Of a stretch of DNA of 64,000 nt, positions 53,462 through 61,656 are shown piece by piece. Origin of the DNA: Paractinoplanes ferrugineus. Its GTDB lineage: Bacteria > Actinomycetota > Actinomycetes > Mycobacteriales > Micromonosporaceae. How positions within the stretch are numbered: the stretch's first letter is position 1; each line of letters begins with the position of its first letter. The stretch spans positions 46,221 to 110,220 of the forward strand of contig NZ_BOMM01000036.1 of the NCBI RefSeq assembly GCF_016862195.1, given 5' to 3'. The position numbers were made by a program, and so were the translations under genes. A model generated the notes under the pieces. That model was not told the DNA's origin and searched no databases. It saw only the letters and a list, made by a program, of their open reading frames with translations.

Positions 53462-53605
53462 TTCGGCGGCTCGCTGATGCAACCGCTGCCGGACCTCGTC
53501 CGGCGTGTAAGCCCTGCGCTTGCGCTCGGACCGCGCGACCACCGCCCCGGTGGCCGCAACCCCTGCTAACCCGGCCAGACCCACTACTTTCCACCAACGC
53601 ATCAT
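53435..53605 (-). CDS. 56-residue small membrane protein
   Basis: A short gene read by hand: ATG at 53605, TAA at 53435-53437. The product starts MMRWWKVVGLAGLAGVAATG, a single membrane helix, followed by a basic segment (RSERKRRAYTP) and an acidic helix (DEVRQRLHQRAAES). This Trp-Trp-Lys start with a short amphipathic tail is familiar from small actinobacterial proteins of unknown role. The 3' end overlaps the App1-type gene tail-to-tail by 27 bp, and the start is 15 bp from the divergent papain-like gene. No good ribosome binding site is visible. Confidence 0.72.
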   Translation of the reverse strand: MMRWWKVVGLAGLAGVAATGAVVARSERKRRAYTPDEVRQRLHQRAAESDNVSVTE

Positions 53606-53619
53606 CCGAGGATAGACAC

Positions 53620-54273
53620 GTGGATGCCGCTATCAGCCTGGACCAGGCGATCGACCTGACGCGCACCGGTGACATCTGGATCTTCCGCGGGCGCTCCGGC
53701 CCCGACCGGGCGATCCAGACCCTCACCAACAGCCCCGTGAACCACGTCGGCATGTCCCTGGTCATCGAGGACATGCCACCGCTCATGTGGCACGCCGAGC
53801 TCGGCAAGTCCCTGCCCGACCTGTGGTCCGGCACCTTCCAGCGCGGCGTCCAGTTGCACGACCTGCGTGACGCGGTGACGGTGTGGGCGCGGCGCTACGG
53901 CCAGCGAGGCTGGCTCCGCCAACTCGAGCCCGGCGTCTCGCGCACCATGGAGGACAAGGCGCTGAAAACGGTGGCCCGGCTCGACGGCACCCCGTTCCCC
54001 TCGTCGGCCCAACTGGCGTTCCGCTGGGCCCGCGGCCGGGTCCCGCAGATCCGTCCCCGCCGCTGGCGCCGGGCCGACGTCTCCGACGCCGCCCTGGAGA
54101 CCGCCTACTGCGCCGAGGTGGTCGCGGTGACCTACGAGGACATGGGCCTGCTGCCCCGCCGGCACAACCCGAGCTGGTACGACCCGGGCCGCTTCTGGAG
54201 CGGCGACGAACTTGAGTTGTGCGACGGTTTCGACCTGGGCGCCGAGATCCAGGTAGAGGTCCCGACGACCTAG
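53620..54273 (+). CDS. Papain-like (NlpC/P60 superfamily, YiiX-type) hydrolase
   Basis: A 217-residue protein without a signal peptide. GDIWIFRGRS (17-26) and NHVGMSLV with His42 form the N-terminal half; YCAEVVA with Cys164 lies in the C-terminal half. His before Cys is the permuted arrangement of YiiX/G6-like members of the papain-like fold. Such enzymes may act as amidases or on lipids or acyl groups. GAGGA precedes GTG 53620. The neighbouring App1-type phosphatase makes a lipid substrate attractive, but that is inference. Confidence 0.75.
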   Translation: MDAAISLDQAIDLTRTGDIWIFRGRSGPDRAIQTLTNSPVNHVGMSLVIEDMPPLMWHAELGKSLPDLWSGTFQRGVQLHDLRDAVTVWARRYGQRGWLRQLEPGVSRTMEDKALKTVARLDGTPFPSSAQLAFRWARGRVPQIRPRRWRRADVSDAALETAYCAEVVAVTYEDMGLLPRRHNPSWYDPGRFWSGDELELCDGFDLGAEIQVEVPTT

Positions 54274-54496
54274 ACCGCGTCTCGTCAGGGGTGGTCGCTG
54301 GTTGACAGGTCGAGACGAGCGGCGCGGCGTAGCAGAGCAGAGCGCGGGCCAGGCGCAGGAATGCGGTTGCCGGATCGCGCGCAGGTTGCCGAGCACGTCC
54401 TCGAGCACGGTGTTGACGTTGACGTTCGCCGCGGACGACAGCACCGTCAGCGGCGACGGGCGTCCGCCGCGGCTGCGGCCACGGCGAGGCCGCCTG

Positions 54497-54988
54497 TCAG
54501 TGCACGGTGGGGCTGCGGCGTTCGAGCAGGGTCACGTCGCGCCACCGGCCGTGGTGGCGGCCCACTCGTTCGCGGGTGCCCACGGTGCGGAAGCCGCAGG
54601 CGGTGTGCAGGGCCAGGCTCGCGGTGTTCTCCGGGAAGACACCGGACTGGATGGTCCAGATCCCGGCCGCCTCGGTTGACGTGATCAAGGCGGCGAGCAG
54701 GGCCCGGCCGGCGCCCCGGCCGCGGGCGTCGGGGTGGACGTAGACCGAGTGCTCGACCACACCGGCGTAGACGGGCCGTGGCGAGACCGGGCCGCAGGCG
54801 ACCCAGCCGAGCACCGTTCCGGCCTCGTCGACGGCGACGAAACGGTGCTCGGGGAGCCGGGCCGCGGTGAAGCTGTCCCAGCCGGGTGGTTCGGTCTCGA
54901 ACGTGGCGTTGCCGGTGGCGATGCCCAGACGGTAGATCTCGAGCACCGGTTCGCGGTGCTCCTCGGTCATGGGCACGATGCGGATCAT
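54497..54988 (-). CDS. GNAT acetyltransferase, phosphinothricin acetyltransferase-like
   Basis: A 163-residue acetyl-CoA-dependent N-acetyltransferase. ATG 54988 has AGGAGG upstream. The N-terminal IYRLGIATGNATFETEPPGWDSF, the central HSVYVHPDARGRGAGRALL acetyl-CoA loop (Arg/Gly-rich Q/RxxGxG/A) and the C-terminal FRTVGTRERVGRHHGRWRDV follow the Pat/Bar and MnaT subgroup. Members acetylate phosphinothricin, methionine sulfone/sulfoximine or other amines; the natural substrate here is unknown. The 223 bp on its left hold no recognised gene. Confidence 0.87.
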   Translation of the reverse strand: MIRIVPMTEEHREPVLEIYRLGIATGNATFETEPPGWDSFTAARLPEHRFVAVDEAGTVLGWVACGPVSPRPVYAGVVEHSVYVHPDARGRGAGRALLAALITSTEAAGIWTIQSGVFPENTASLALHTACGFRTVGTRERVGRHHGRWRDVTLLERRSPTVH

Positions 54989-55025
54989 CGGGTCGACCTC
55001 CTCTGGCGGGCGCGACGGCCGAAGC

Positions 55026-56627
55026 TCAGCGGCCGCCCCGGCGTCCCGCCCGGCTCGACGCCGAGAACGCGGCCGCGCCTCCGGCACCGGTGGACTGGCT
55101 GTTGCGGGTCTGACCGCCGGCCGCCGGGCGTGCCCGGCCCGCGCCTCCGCCGGTGGAGCCGCCCTGTCGCGCCGGAGCCGCCGCCGACTCGCCGCCGAGT
55201 CCGGGGGAGGCGTGTGCGGCCCCCCGCCCACGACCGCGGGAGCGGCCGCCCCGCGGCTCGGCGGCCCGCGTCGACTCACCCGCCCGCGAGGAGCCGCCCC
55301 GGGAGGGCTGAGCGGCCCGCGTCGACTCACCCGCCCGCGCAGAGCCGGCCCGGGCAGGTTGGGCAGCCCGGGAAGGTTGGGCGGCGCGGCCGGACTGGCT
55401 GCCGGTGCGCTGCTTGGGTTGGGTGGTGCGGCCGGTCTGGGCGGACGCCGGCTGCGGCGCCACGAAGCGGCGCTCCCCCGGGGCCAGCTCGGACAACAGC
55501 GGGTCGCCCGGCCGGGTCCGGCTCGTGGTCGGGCGGACGCCGGCTCGGCGGGTCAGGTCGCGGACCTCGGACTGCTGGTCGTCGGTCATCAGCGTGATGA
55601 CCGTGCCCTGGTTGCCGGCTCGGGCCGTGCGGCCGGAGCGGTGCAGGTAGGCCTTGTGCTCGACCGGCGGGTCGGCGTGCACGACCAGGCCGACGTCGTC
55701 GACGTGGATGCCGCGGGCGGCGATGTCGGTGGCCACCAGGGTCTCGGCGCTGCCGTCGGAGAAGGCGGCCAGGTTGCGGTTGCGGGCGTTCTGGGCCAGG
55801 TTGCCGTGCAGCTCGACGGCGGGCACCCCGGCCGCGATGAGCTGGCGGGTCAGGACCTTGGCGCGCCGCTTGGTGCGGGTGAAGACGACCGAGCGGCCGG
55901 GGGCCGCGAGCAGGTCGACGAGGACGCCGAAGCGGTCGTCGCCGCGGACGTGCAGCACGTGGTGGGACATCTCGACGGGGGCCTCGGCGGCGGCGTCGAC
56001 GGCGTGCGTGACCGGGTCGCGCATGAAGCGCTTGACCAGCACGTCGACCCCGTTGTCGAGGGTCGCCGAGAACAGCATGCGCTGGCCGGTGCGCGGGGTC
56101 TGCTCCATCAGGCGGCGCACCACCGGCAGGAAGCCCAGGTCGGCCATGTGGTCGGCCTCGTCGAGCACGGTGATCTCGACGGCGTCCAGCGAGGCGTGGC
56201 CGTTACGCAGGTGGTCGTCGAGCCGGCCGGGGCAGGCGACGAGCACGTCGACGCCGGCGGCCAGACCGCGGATCTGCGGGTTGGCGCCGACCCCGCCGAA
56301 GACGACGAGGGTGCGCAGACCGACCGCCGCGGCCAGCGGGGCCAGGGTGGCCTCGATCTGGGAGGCCAGCTCCCGGGTGGGCGCGAGGATCAGTGCCCGC
56401 GGCCGCTTGGGGCGGCGTGGGGAGGGGGACGCCGCGAGCCGGGCGAGCACCGGCAGAACGAACGCGTACGTCTTGCCGGAGCCGGTGCGGCCACGGCCGA
56501 GGACGTCCCGGCCGGCCAGGGAATCCGGCAGGGTGGCGGCCTGGATCGGGAACGGGGTGGTGATGCCGAGGCCGGTCAGTGCCTGCGTGAGAGCGGCAGG
56601 AACGCCGAGCTCGGAGAAGGTCAACAT
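55026..56627 (-). CDS. DEAD-box ATP-dependent RNA helicase with basic repeat tail
   Basis: A 533-residue helicase. ATG 56627 (MLTFSELGV) has GGAG 9 nt upstream. The motifs are complete: Q motif TPFPIQ, GSGKT, PTREL, VLDEADHM, SATLD, DIAARGIHVDD and HRSGRTARAG. After about residue 385 a long Arg/Gly/Ser/Ala/Gln-rich tail follows; it contains two 17-residue units (AQPSRGGSSRAGESTRA-like) coded by a 51-bp tandem repeat (55261-55362). Such tails bind RNA. It probably acts in mRNA turnover, ribosome assembly or cold adaptation. Confidence 0.93.
   Translation of the reverse strand: MLTFSELGVPAALTQALTGLGITTPFPIQAATLPDSLAGRDVLGRGRTGSGKTYAFVLPVLARLAASPSPRRPKRPRALILAPTRELASQIEATLAPLAAAVGLRTLVVFGGVGANPQIRGLAAGVDVLVACPGRLDDHLRNGHASLDAVEITVLDEADHMADLGFLPVVRRLMEQTPRTGQRMLFSATLDNGVDVLVKRFMRDPVTHAVDAAAEAPVEMSHHVLHVRGDDRFGVLVDLLAAPGRSVVFTRTKRRAKVLTRQLIAAGVPAVELHGNLAQNARNRNLAAFSDGSAETLVATDIAARGIHVDDVGLVVHADPPVEHKAYLHRSGRTARAGNQGTVITLMTDDQQSEVRDLTRRAGVRPTTSRTRPGDPLLSELAPGERRFVAPQPASAQTGRTTQPKQRTGSQSGRAAQPSRAAQPARAGSARAGESTRAAQPSRGGSSRAGESTRAAEPRGGRSRGRGRGAAHASPGLGGESAAAPARQGGSTGGGAGRARPAAGGQTRNSQSTGAGGAAAFSASSRAGRRGGR
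55261..55362 (-). repeat. 51-bp tandem repeat in helicase tail
   Basis: Two units of 51 bp begin at 55261 and 55312; their first 28 bp are identical (starting GCGGCCCGCGTCGACTCACC). A weaker third copy (GCAGCCCGGGAAGG) follows. The unit equals 17 codons, so the frame is kept as copy number changes. Confidence 0.8.
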
Positions 56628-56776
56628 GTAGCGGGAACTCCAATGGTTGGGGATCAAGCATATGCAACCGGGCTGCACCTTGCCGGGACCCGGTTAGCAC
56701 TCAGCCGGGATCACCGTTCTCCTCAGTGCCCGGGACACCCCCAACCCGGGCGTTACCGCGAGGAGATTCCCCCACT

Positions 56777-57646
56777 ATGAGCGGTGCCCCCGTTGCCGTA
56801 ACCGACCGTCCGCCAGTCGACCGCCGTAAGCAGGACATCGTCCAGGAACACATGCCGTTGGTCGGTCATCTGGTCCGCGAGATGCTTGCCCGCGTCCCGG
56901 CGCACGTCAATCGTGACGATCTGATGTCCGCAGGCTACGCCGCGCTCGTACACGCGGCACGTGGTTTTGACGTCGATCGTGGCGTCCCGTTCGGCCGGTT
57001 CGCGGCCGCCCGGGTGCGCGGTGCCCTGCTGGACGAGCTGCGGGGCCTGGACTGGGCCAGCCGCTCGGTGCGGCAGCGGGCCCGGCGTACCGACACGGCA
57101 CGCCAGGAGCTGACCGCCGAGCTGGGCCGCACGCCGACCATCCAGGAGGTGGCGGCGCGGATGGGTGTCACGGTCGAGGACATCGAGACCGCCGACGACG
57201 ACGTACATCGCGCGGTTGTCTTCAGTCTTCAAGGTTTTGCCACCGCCGGCGCCGATGACATGGTCACCGAGCCGAGCGCCGGGCCGGAGGAGATGCTGAT
57301 CCGCCGGGAGCGGCTGGGCTACCTGCGGCACGCGGTGGACGCGCTGCCGGAGCGGCTGCGGGTGGTGGTCGAGGGCTACTTCTTCGACGAGCGGCCGATG
57401 GCCCGGATCGCCGAGGAGCTGGGGGTCACCGAGTCGCGGGTGTCACAGCTGCGGGCCGAGGCGCTGGGCCTGCTGCGCGACGGCATGAACACCCACCTGG
57501 ACCCCTCGCTGGCCGCCCAGAACCCGCCCAAGGAGGGCTGTGTGGCCCGCCGCCGCGCCGCCTACTACGACCAGATCGCGGTGCGCGGCACCCTGCACAC
57601 CCGGCTGGAGCTGACCAACCCGGACGGGTTGCTGAAGGTGGCGTGA
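56777..57646 (+). CDS. FliA/WhiG-family sigma factor, copy 1
   Basis: A 289-residue sigma-28-type factor with region 2 (about 24-95; HMPLVGHLVREML, FGRFAAARVRGALLDELRGLDW), region 3 (about 100-160; ELTAELGRTPTIQEVAARMGV) and region 4 (about 195-245; LPERLRVVVEGYFF, IAEELGVTESRVSQLRAEAL). ATG 56777 follows GAGGAGA. It is clearly paralogous to the factor at 60707-61612, sharing MPLVGHLVR, SLQGF and the C-terminal NPDG/RRRA-YY pattern. In spore-motile actinomycetes such factors direct flagellar and spore genes; in Streptomyces WhiG starts sporulation. The target set here is unknown. Confidence 0.87.
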   Translation: MSGAPVAVTDRPPVDRRKQDIVQEHMPLVGHLVREMLARVPAHVNRDDLMSAGYAALVHAARGFDVDRGVPFGRFAAARVRGALLDELRGLDWASRSVRQRARRTDTARQELTAELGRTPTIQEVAARMGVTVEDIETADDDVHRAVVFSLQGFATAGADDMVTEPSAGPEEMLIRRERLGYLRHAVDALPERLRVVVEGYFFDERPMARIAEELGVTESRVSQLRAEALGLLRDGMNTHLDPSLAAQNPPKEGCVARRRAAYYDQIAVRGTLHTRLELTNPDGLLKVA

Positions 57647-57654
57647 CGACAGCG

Positions 57655-57686
57655 AAGGGCCCGCCGTGTGCTCGCGGCGGGCCCTT
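57655..57686. terminator. Terminator between sigma factor and lipoprotein genes
   Basis: AAGGGCCCGCCG (57655-57666) and CGGCGGGCCCTT (57675-57686) form a 12-bp perfect stem with an 8-nt loop, followed by TC. It lies between convergent genes and is strong in both directions. Confidence 0.82.
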
Positions 57687-57693
57687 TCGCATG

Positions 57694-58203
57694 TCACGAG
57701 GCGCAGGTCCCGGCCTTCTTCTGAGCCGCGATGGCCTTGGCCGCGCCCAGCTTGTAGAGGGCGAGGCCCTCCTTGGCCGGCTCCAGCTTCCAGGCGTTGT
57801 CCTCGTAGAGCATGGTGTACGACTGCGCGGCCACCAGCTGCTTGGCGATGACGACGGCCCGGTCCTGGCCCTCCATGCGGGCGCTGGTGAGCTGGATCGC
57901 GAGACCCTTGCGGGAGCAGGCCTGGTTCAGCTTGATGTAGTCGGCCTTGCTGATCGCCGTCTTGCCGGCCGTGGTGTAGAGGTCCCAGGCGCCGGCGTAG
58001 TCGCCTCCGGAGAACCGGTCGAAGACGGTCTGCGCGGCGGCCTTGGCGCCTTCGACGGTCTTGGGCTCGGGGCCACCGGCGGCGGCCACGGCCGAGTTCC
58101 CGGCCGGCTCGTCGTCGCCGGAGCACGCGGTGACGAGGGTGAGAGCGGCGGTGGTGAGGAGGGCGAGCGCGCCGAGACGTCGGATCGGGTGGTTGCGGTT
58201 CAT
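57694..58203 (-). CDS. Lipoprotein with NTF2-like domain
   Basis: A 169-residue lipoprotein (lipobox LVTAC, Cys25 or close). ATG 58203 is chosen because the lipoprotein signal begins there; a longer frame to 58437 adds an unnatural N-terminus. The outside domain (about 50-165; AAAQTVFDRFSGGDYAGAWDLYT, LYEDNAWKLEP) has the pattern of NTF2-like/DUF4878 domains. Function unknown. A canonical U-rich terminator on the same strand lies upstream (58340-58366). Confidence 0.75.
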   Translation of the reverse strand: MNRNHPIRRLGALALLTTAALTLVTACSGDDEPAGNSAVAAAGGPEPKTVEGAKAAAQTVFDRFSGGDYAGAWDLYTTAGKTAISKADYIKLNQACSRKGLAIQLTSARMEGQDRAVVIAKQLVAAQSYTMLYEDNAWKLEPAKEGLALYKLGAAKAIAAQKKAGTCAS

Positions 58204-58339
58204 GCCGGGACTAATGCGGATCGACGGTCGCGCGTAACGGCTCGCCGGAGAACTTGACGGATTGCGGACACTTCCGCGGGACGCCGTTACCCCTGGGAGC
58301 ACGCCAGTCGATGCGCTAATCTGGGCGATTGTCGAGCAT

Positions 58340-58366
58340 AAAAAAAGACGCCTGATAAACGGCGTC
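58340..58366 (-). terminator. Canonical U-tract terminator on minus strand
   Basis: Read on the minus strand: GACGCC, 8-nt loop GTTTATCA, GGCGTC, then seven T. The plus-strand coordinates are stem 58347-58352 with 58361-58366 and A-run 58340-58346. It lies between the divergent helD and lipoprotein genes and would stop antisense transcripts from helD, or attenuate a long leader of the lipoprotein gene. Such a textbook U-tract terminator is rare in GC-rich actinobacteria. Confidence 0.75.
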
Positions 58367-58399
58367 ACGCGCTGAATGATAACACAAAGGGGAGCGGCA

Positions 58400-60664
58400 T
58401 TGTCAAGCTTCGCCGCGGAGCAGGCGTACCTCACCACTCTCTACCAACGGCTGGACAGCCTGCGTGACCAGGCCGACGAGCGGCTGAAGGGCATCCTGCT
58501 GGAGTCCGGCGGCACCCCGCAGGGCCGCGCCCAGCGGGAGGCGAACCGCAGCCATTACGCCGATCAACTGGCCCAGATGAATGCGGTCGAGAACGGCCTG
58601 TGTTTCGGCCGTCTCGATTACACCGCCGGTGAAACGCGTTACATCGGCCGGCTCGGTCTGTCCGCGCCCGAGCACGATCAGGACCCCCTGTTGATCGACT
58701 GGCGGGCCCCCGCCTCGCGCGCCTTCTATCTGGCGACGGCGGTCTCCCCGGACGGCGTCAAACGGCGGCGGCACCTGCGCACCAAGGGTCGCAAGCTCAC
58801 CGGCATCGACGACGAGGTCCTCGACCTCGAGGCCGGCGGCGCCGGCGGCCGGGAGGACGTGACCGGCGAGGCGGCGCTGCTGTCCGCGCTGACCGCCGAA
58901 CGCACCGGCCGGATGCGCGACATCGTCGAGACGATCCAGGCCGAGCAGGACGAGATCATCCGCGCCGGGCTGAACGGCGTCACGGTCGTTCAAGGCGGGC
59001 CGGGCACCGGCAAGACCGCGGTCGCGCTGCACCGGGCGGCCTATCTGCTCTACACCTACCGGGCCCAGCTCACCAAGCAGGGCGTGCTGATCCTCGGGCC
59101 GAACGCCACGTTCCTGCGCTACATCTCGCAGGTGCTGCCGTCGCTCGCCGAGACCGGTGTGCTGCTGGCCACGCTCGGTGACATGTTCCCGGGCGTGCGG
59201 GCGCGCGCCACCGAGAAGCCGGCCATCGCCGCGATCAAGGGCCGGCTCGACATGCTCGAGGTGTTGCGCAAGGCGGTCGCCGACCGGCAGGCCGTGCCGG
59301 ACGACTACGTCGAGGTCGACCACGACGGCTACCCGCTGCGCATCGAGCGGTCGGTGCTGGAGGACGCCCGGTCCGCGGCCCGCCGGTCGGAGCGGCCGCA
59401 CAACGTGGCCCGGGCGATCTTCGTGACCGAGGCGATCCACGCGCTCTCGCTGCAGATCGCCGAGCGGATCGGCGCCGACCCGCTGGGCGGGGAGAACCTG
59501 CTGTCCGCCGCGGACCTCGCCGAGACCCGGCGCGAGCTGCGCGAGGACATCGACGTGCAGCGGGCGCTGTTCGACTTCTGGCCGGTGCTGACCCCCCGCC
59601 AGGTGCTGCGCGATCTGCTGAGCGACGCCGACCGCCTGGAATCGGCGGGCGGCGACCCCCTTCTGCTCCGGGATCGCGACGCCCGCTGGAGCCCCGCCGA
59701 CGTCCCGCTGCTCGACGAACTGGCCGAGCTGCTCGGCGTCGACGAGACCCTGCAGAAGCGCCAGGCAGCGCAGGAGAGAAGAGAGGCGATCGAGTACGCC
59801 GAGGGTGTTCTCGAAATCGTCGAGGGCTCCCGGTCGCTCGACTTCGAGGACCAGGAGGAGGAGATCCTCTCCGCCATCGACGTGGTCGACGCGAGCGCGT
59901 TCGTCGAGCGGCACGAGGTGATCGACACCCGGACCGCGGCCGAGCGGGCCGCCGCCGACCGCACCTGGGTCTTCGGCCATGTGATCGTCGACGAGGCGCA
60001 GGAGCTCTCGCCGATGGCCTGGCGGTTGCTGATGCGGCGCTGCCCGAGCCGGTCGATGACGGTGGTCGGCGACGTCGCCCAGACCTCGGAGCTGACCGGG
60101 GCGACCGGCTGGGAGCAGGTCTTCGAGCCCTACGTCGCGCAGCGGTGGAACCTGGTCGAGCTGACCGTCAACTATCGCACGCCGGCCGAGGTGATGGCGG
60201 TGGCGGCCGACGTCCTGGCGGCGATCGACGCGGCGTTGCAGCCGCCGCGGTCGGTGCGATCCGCCGGCGTCGACCCGTGGGCGCTGCGGGTGCCGCGAGT
60301 CGCGCTCGGTGCGGAGACGATTGCCGCCGTACGCGCGGAGACCGCCGAGGTGGGCGAGGGCCGGGTCGGGGTGCTCGTGCCCGAGGCGCTGGCCGAGGAA
60401 CTGGGCCGGCAGCTGGTCGAGGCGGTTCCGGGCGCGGCCGTGGGGGAGCAGCCCGACCTGCTCAACCAGGTGGCGCTGATGACCGTACGGCAGGCGAAAG
60501 GTCTTGAATTCGACGCCGTGGTGGTCGTCGAGCCGGATGAGATCATCGCGGAGAGCCCACGCGGTTTGTCGGATCTCTACGTGGCGGTGACCCGAGCCAC
60601 CCGCCGGTTGGGTGTCCTGCACAGCAACGACCTGCCCAAGGTGCTGGCCGCGCTGGCGTCCTGA
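58400..60664 (+). CDS. helD: HelD-type RNA polymerase-recycling ATPase
   Basis: A 754-residue superfamily 1 (UvrD-like) ATPase. TTG 58400 is chosen because AAAGGGGAG precedes it, over ATG 58376. The N-terminal coiled coil (about 1-70) and LLIDWRAPASRAFY segment are hallmarks of HelD. Walker A is GGPGTGKTAVALHR, Walker B VIVDEAQELSPM, and motif V/VI regions TVRQAKGLEFD and LYVAVTRATRRL are present. HelD opens stalled RNA polymerase with ATP and frees it from nucleic acid; the HelR subgroup also displaces rifamycins. It sits between two sigma factor genes. Confidence 0.92.
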   Translation: MSSFAAEQAYLTTLYQRLDSLRDQADERLKGILLESGGTPQGRAQREANRSHYADQLAQMNAVENGLCFGRLDYTAGETRYIGRLGLSAPEHDQDPLLIDWRAPASRAFYLATAVSPDGVKRRRHLRTKGRKLTGIDDEVLDLEAGGAGGREDVTGEAALLSALTAERTGRMRDIVETIQAEQDEIIRAGLNGVTVVQGGPGTGKTAVALHRAAYLLYTYRAQLTKQGVLILGPNATFLRYISQVLPSLAETGVLLATLGDMFPGVRARATEKPAIAAIKGRLDMLEVLRKAVADRQAVPDDYVEVDHDGYPLRIERSVLEDARSAARRSERPHNVARAIFVTEAIHALSLQIAERIGADPLGGENLLSAADLAETRRELREDIDVQRALFDFWPVLTPRQVLRDLLSDADRLESAGGDPLLLRDRDARWSPADVPLLDELAELLGVDETLQKRQAAQERREAIEYAEGVLEIVEGSRSLDFEDQEEEILSAIDVVDASAFVERHEVIDTRTAAERAAADRTWVFGHVIVDEAQELSPMAWRLLMRRCPSRSMTVVGDVAQTSELTGATGWEQVFEPYVAQRWNLVELTVNYRTPAEVMAVAADVLAAIDAALQPPRSVRSAGVDPWALRVPRVALGAETIAAVRAETAEVGEGRVGVLVPEALAEELGRQLVEAVPGAAVGEQPDLLNQVALMTVRQAKGLEFDAVVVVEPDEIIAESPRGLSDLYVAVTRATRRLGVLHSNDLPKVLAALAS

Positions 60665-60672
60665 GCACGCGG

Positions 60673-60703
60673 AACCGGGCCCGGCGGGAAGCCGGGCCCG
60701 GTT
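60673..60703. terminator. Bidirectional terminator
   Basis: AACCGGGCCCGGC (60673-60685) and GCCGGGCCCGGTT (60691-60703) form a 13-bp perfect stem with a GGGAA loop, between helD and the convergent sigma factor gene that ends at 60707. Confidence 0.85.
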
Positions 60704-60706
60704 GCG

Positions 60707-61612
60707 TCAGGCCGCCGCGACGGGCGTCCGGCCGAACGTCGTGTGGCCGTGCGCGTTGGTCATCGCCAGCCGGCTGTTCATCGAGGTGTTGCTCGCGATG
60801 TTGGCGTAGTAGTTGGCCCGGCGCCGGGCGGTGATGCTCTCCGGGTTCTCGGGAACCGGGGCCAGGTCCGGGTTGAGGTGCGTGTTCATGCCGTCCTTGA
60901 GCAGCGCCAGCGCCTCGCCCCGCAGCTGCGAGATCCGGCTCTCGGTCACGCCGAGGTCGGCGGCGATGTCGGCCATCGGGCGCTCGTTGAGGAAGTACTC
61001 GGTGATGACCACGTGCAGACGCTCGGGCAGCGACTTGATCGCGTGGTGCAGGTAGCCGATCTGCTCACGCTGCAGCAGCATGTCCTCCGGGCCCGGGTTC
61101 TTCTCGGTGACCAGGTCGTCGGCGCTGCTGGTGGTGAAGCCCTGCAGCGACAGCACGGTCGCGCGGGACACGTCGCTGTCGGTGCGCTGCAGGTCGTTGG
61201 TGGTGGTGCCGAGGGCCTGGGCCAGCTCGTCGGCGGTCGGCGTGCGGCCGAGCGTGGTGGTCAGGTGCTGGCGGGTGGTGTCGGTGGCGCGGGCCTTGGT
61301 GCGCACCGAGCGGGTCGCCCAGTCCAGCGAGCGCAGCTCGTCGAGGATGGCGCCGCGGATGCGGGTGCTCGCGAAGCGGTGGAACGGGATGCCCCGCTCC
61401 GGGTCCCAGCCGCGGGCCGCGGTGACCAGCGCGTGCAGGCCGGCGCTGGTGAGGTCGTCCCGGTGGATGTGGTTGGGGATGCGGGTGAGCATGTCACGCA
61501 CGAGGTGGCCGACCAGCGGCATGTGCGTGCGGATCAGCTCCTCCTGCTCGGCTGCGGAGAGCACGATGGCGGCGGGCGCGGTGTCGACTGCGTTCGTCAC
61601 GATGGCGTTCAT
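60707..61612 (-). CDS. FliA/WhiG-family sigma factor, copy 2
   Basis: A 301-residue sigma-28-type factor. ATG 61612 has GGGGGAG upstream; an in-frame extension to 61771 is rejected. Region 2 (HMPLVGHLVRDMLTRIPNHI, FHRFASTRIRGAILDELRSLDW), region 3 (TLGRTPTADELAQALG) and region 4 (LPERLHVVITEYFL, IAADLGVTESRISQLRGEAL) line up with the paralog at 56777-57646 over their whole lengths, including SLQGF(A/T)T and the RRRA(A/N)YY tail. Both may read overlapping promoter sets at different stages. A possible sigma-28-like promoter lies upstream (61657-61682). Confidence 0.87.
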   Translation of the reverse strand: MNAIVTNAVDTAPAAIVLSAAEQEELIRTHMPLVGHLVRDMLTRIPNHIHRDDLTSAGLHALVTAARGWDPERGIPFHRFASTRIRGAILDELRSLDWATRSVRTKARATDTTRQHLTTTLGRTPTADELAQALGTTTNDLQRTDSDVSRATVLSLQGFTTSSADDLVTEKNPGPEDMLLQREQIGYLHHAIKSLPERLHVVITEYFLNERPMADIAADLGVTESRISQLRGEALALLKDGMNTHLNPDLAPVPENPESITARRRANYYANIASNTSMNSRLAMTNAHGHTTFGRTPVAAA

Positions 61613-61656
61613 GTGTGCTCCCCCGGTTTGTTGGTCGGGCGGCTCGCTCACGCGGC

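Noticed and set aside
54302..54460. Minus-strand peptide containing NVNVNTVLEDVLGNLRAI
   Set aside because: It looks protein-like for about 25 residues but quickly becomes Arg/Pro-rich and runs into the papain-like gene on the opposite strand. I could not assign a gene or a fragment of a known family.
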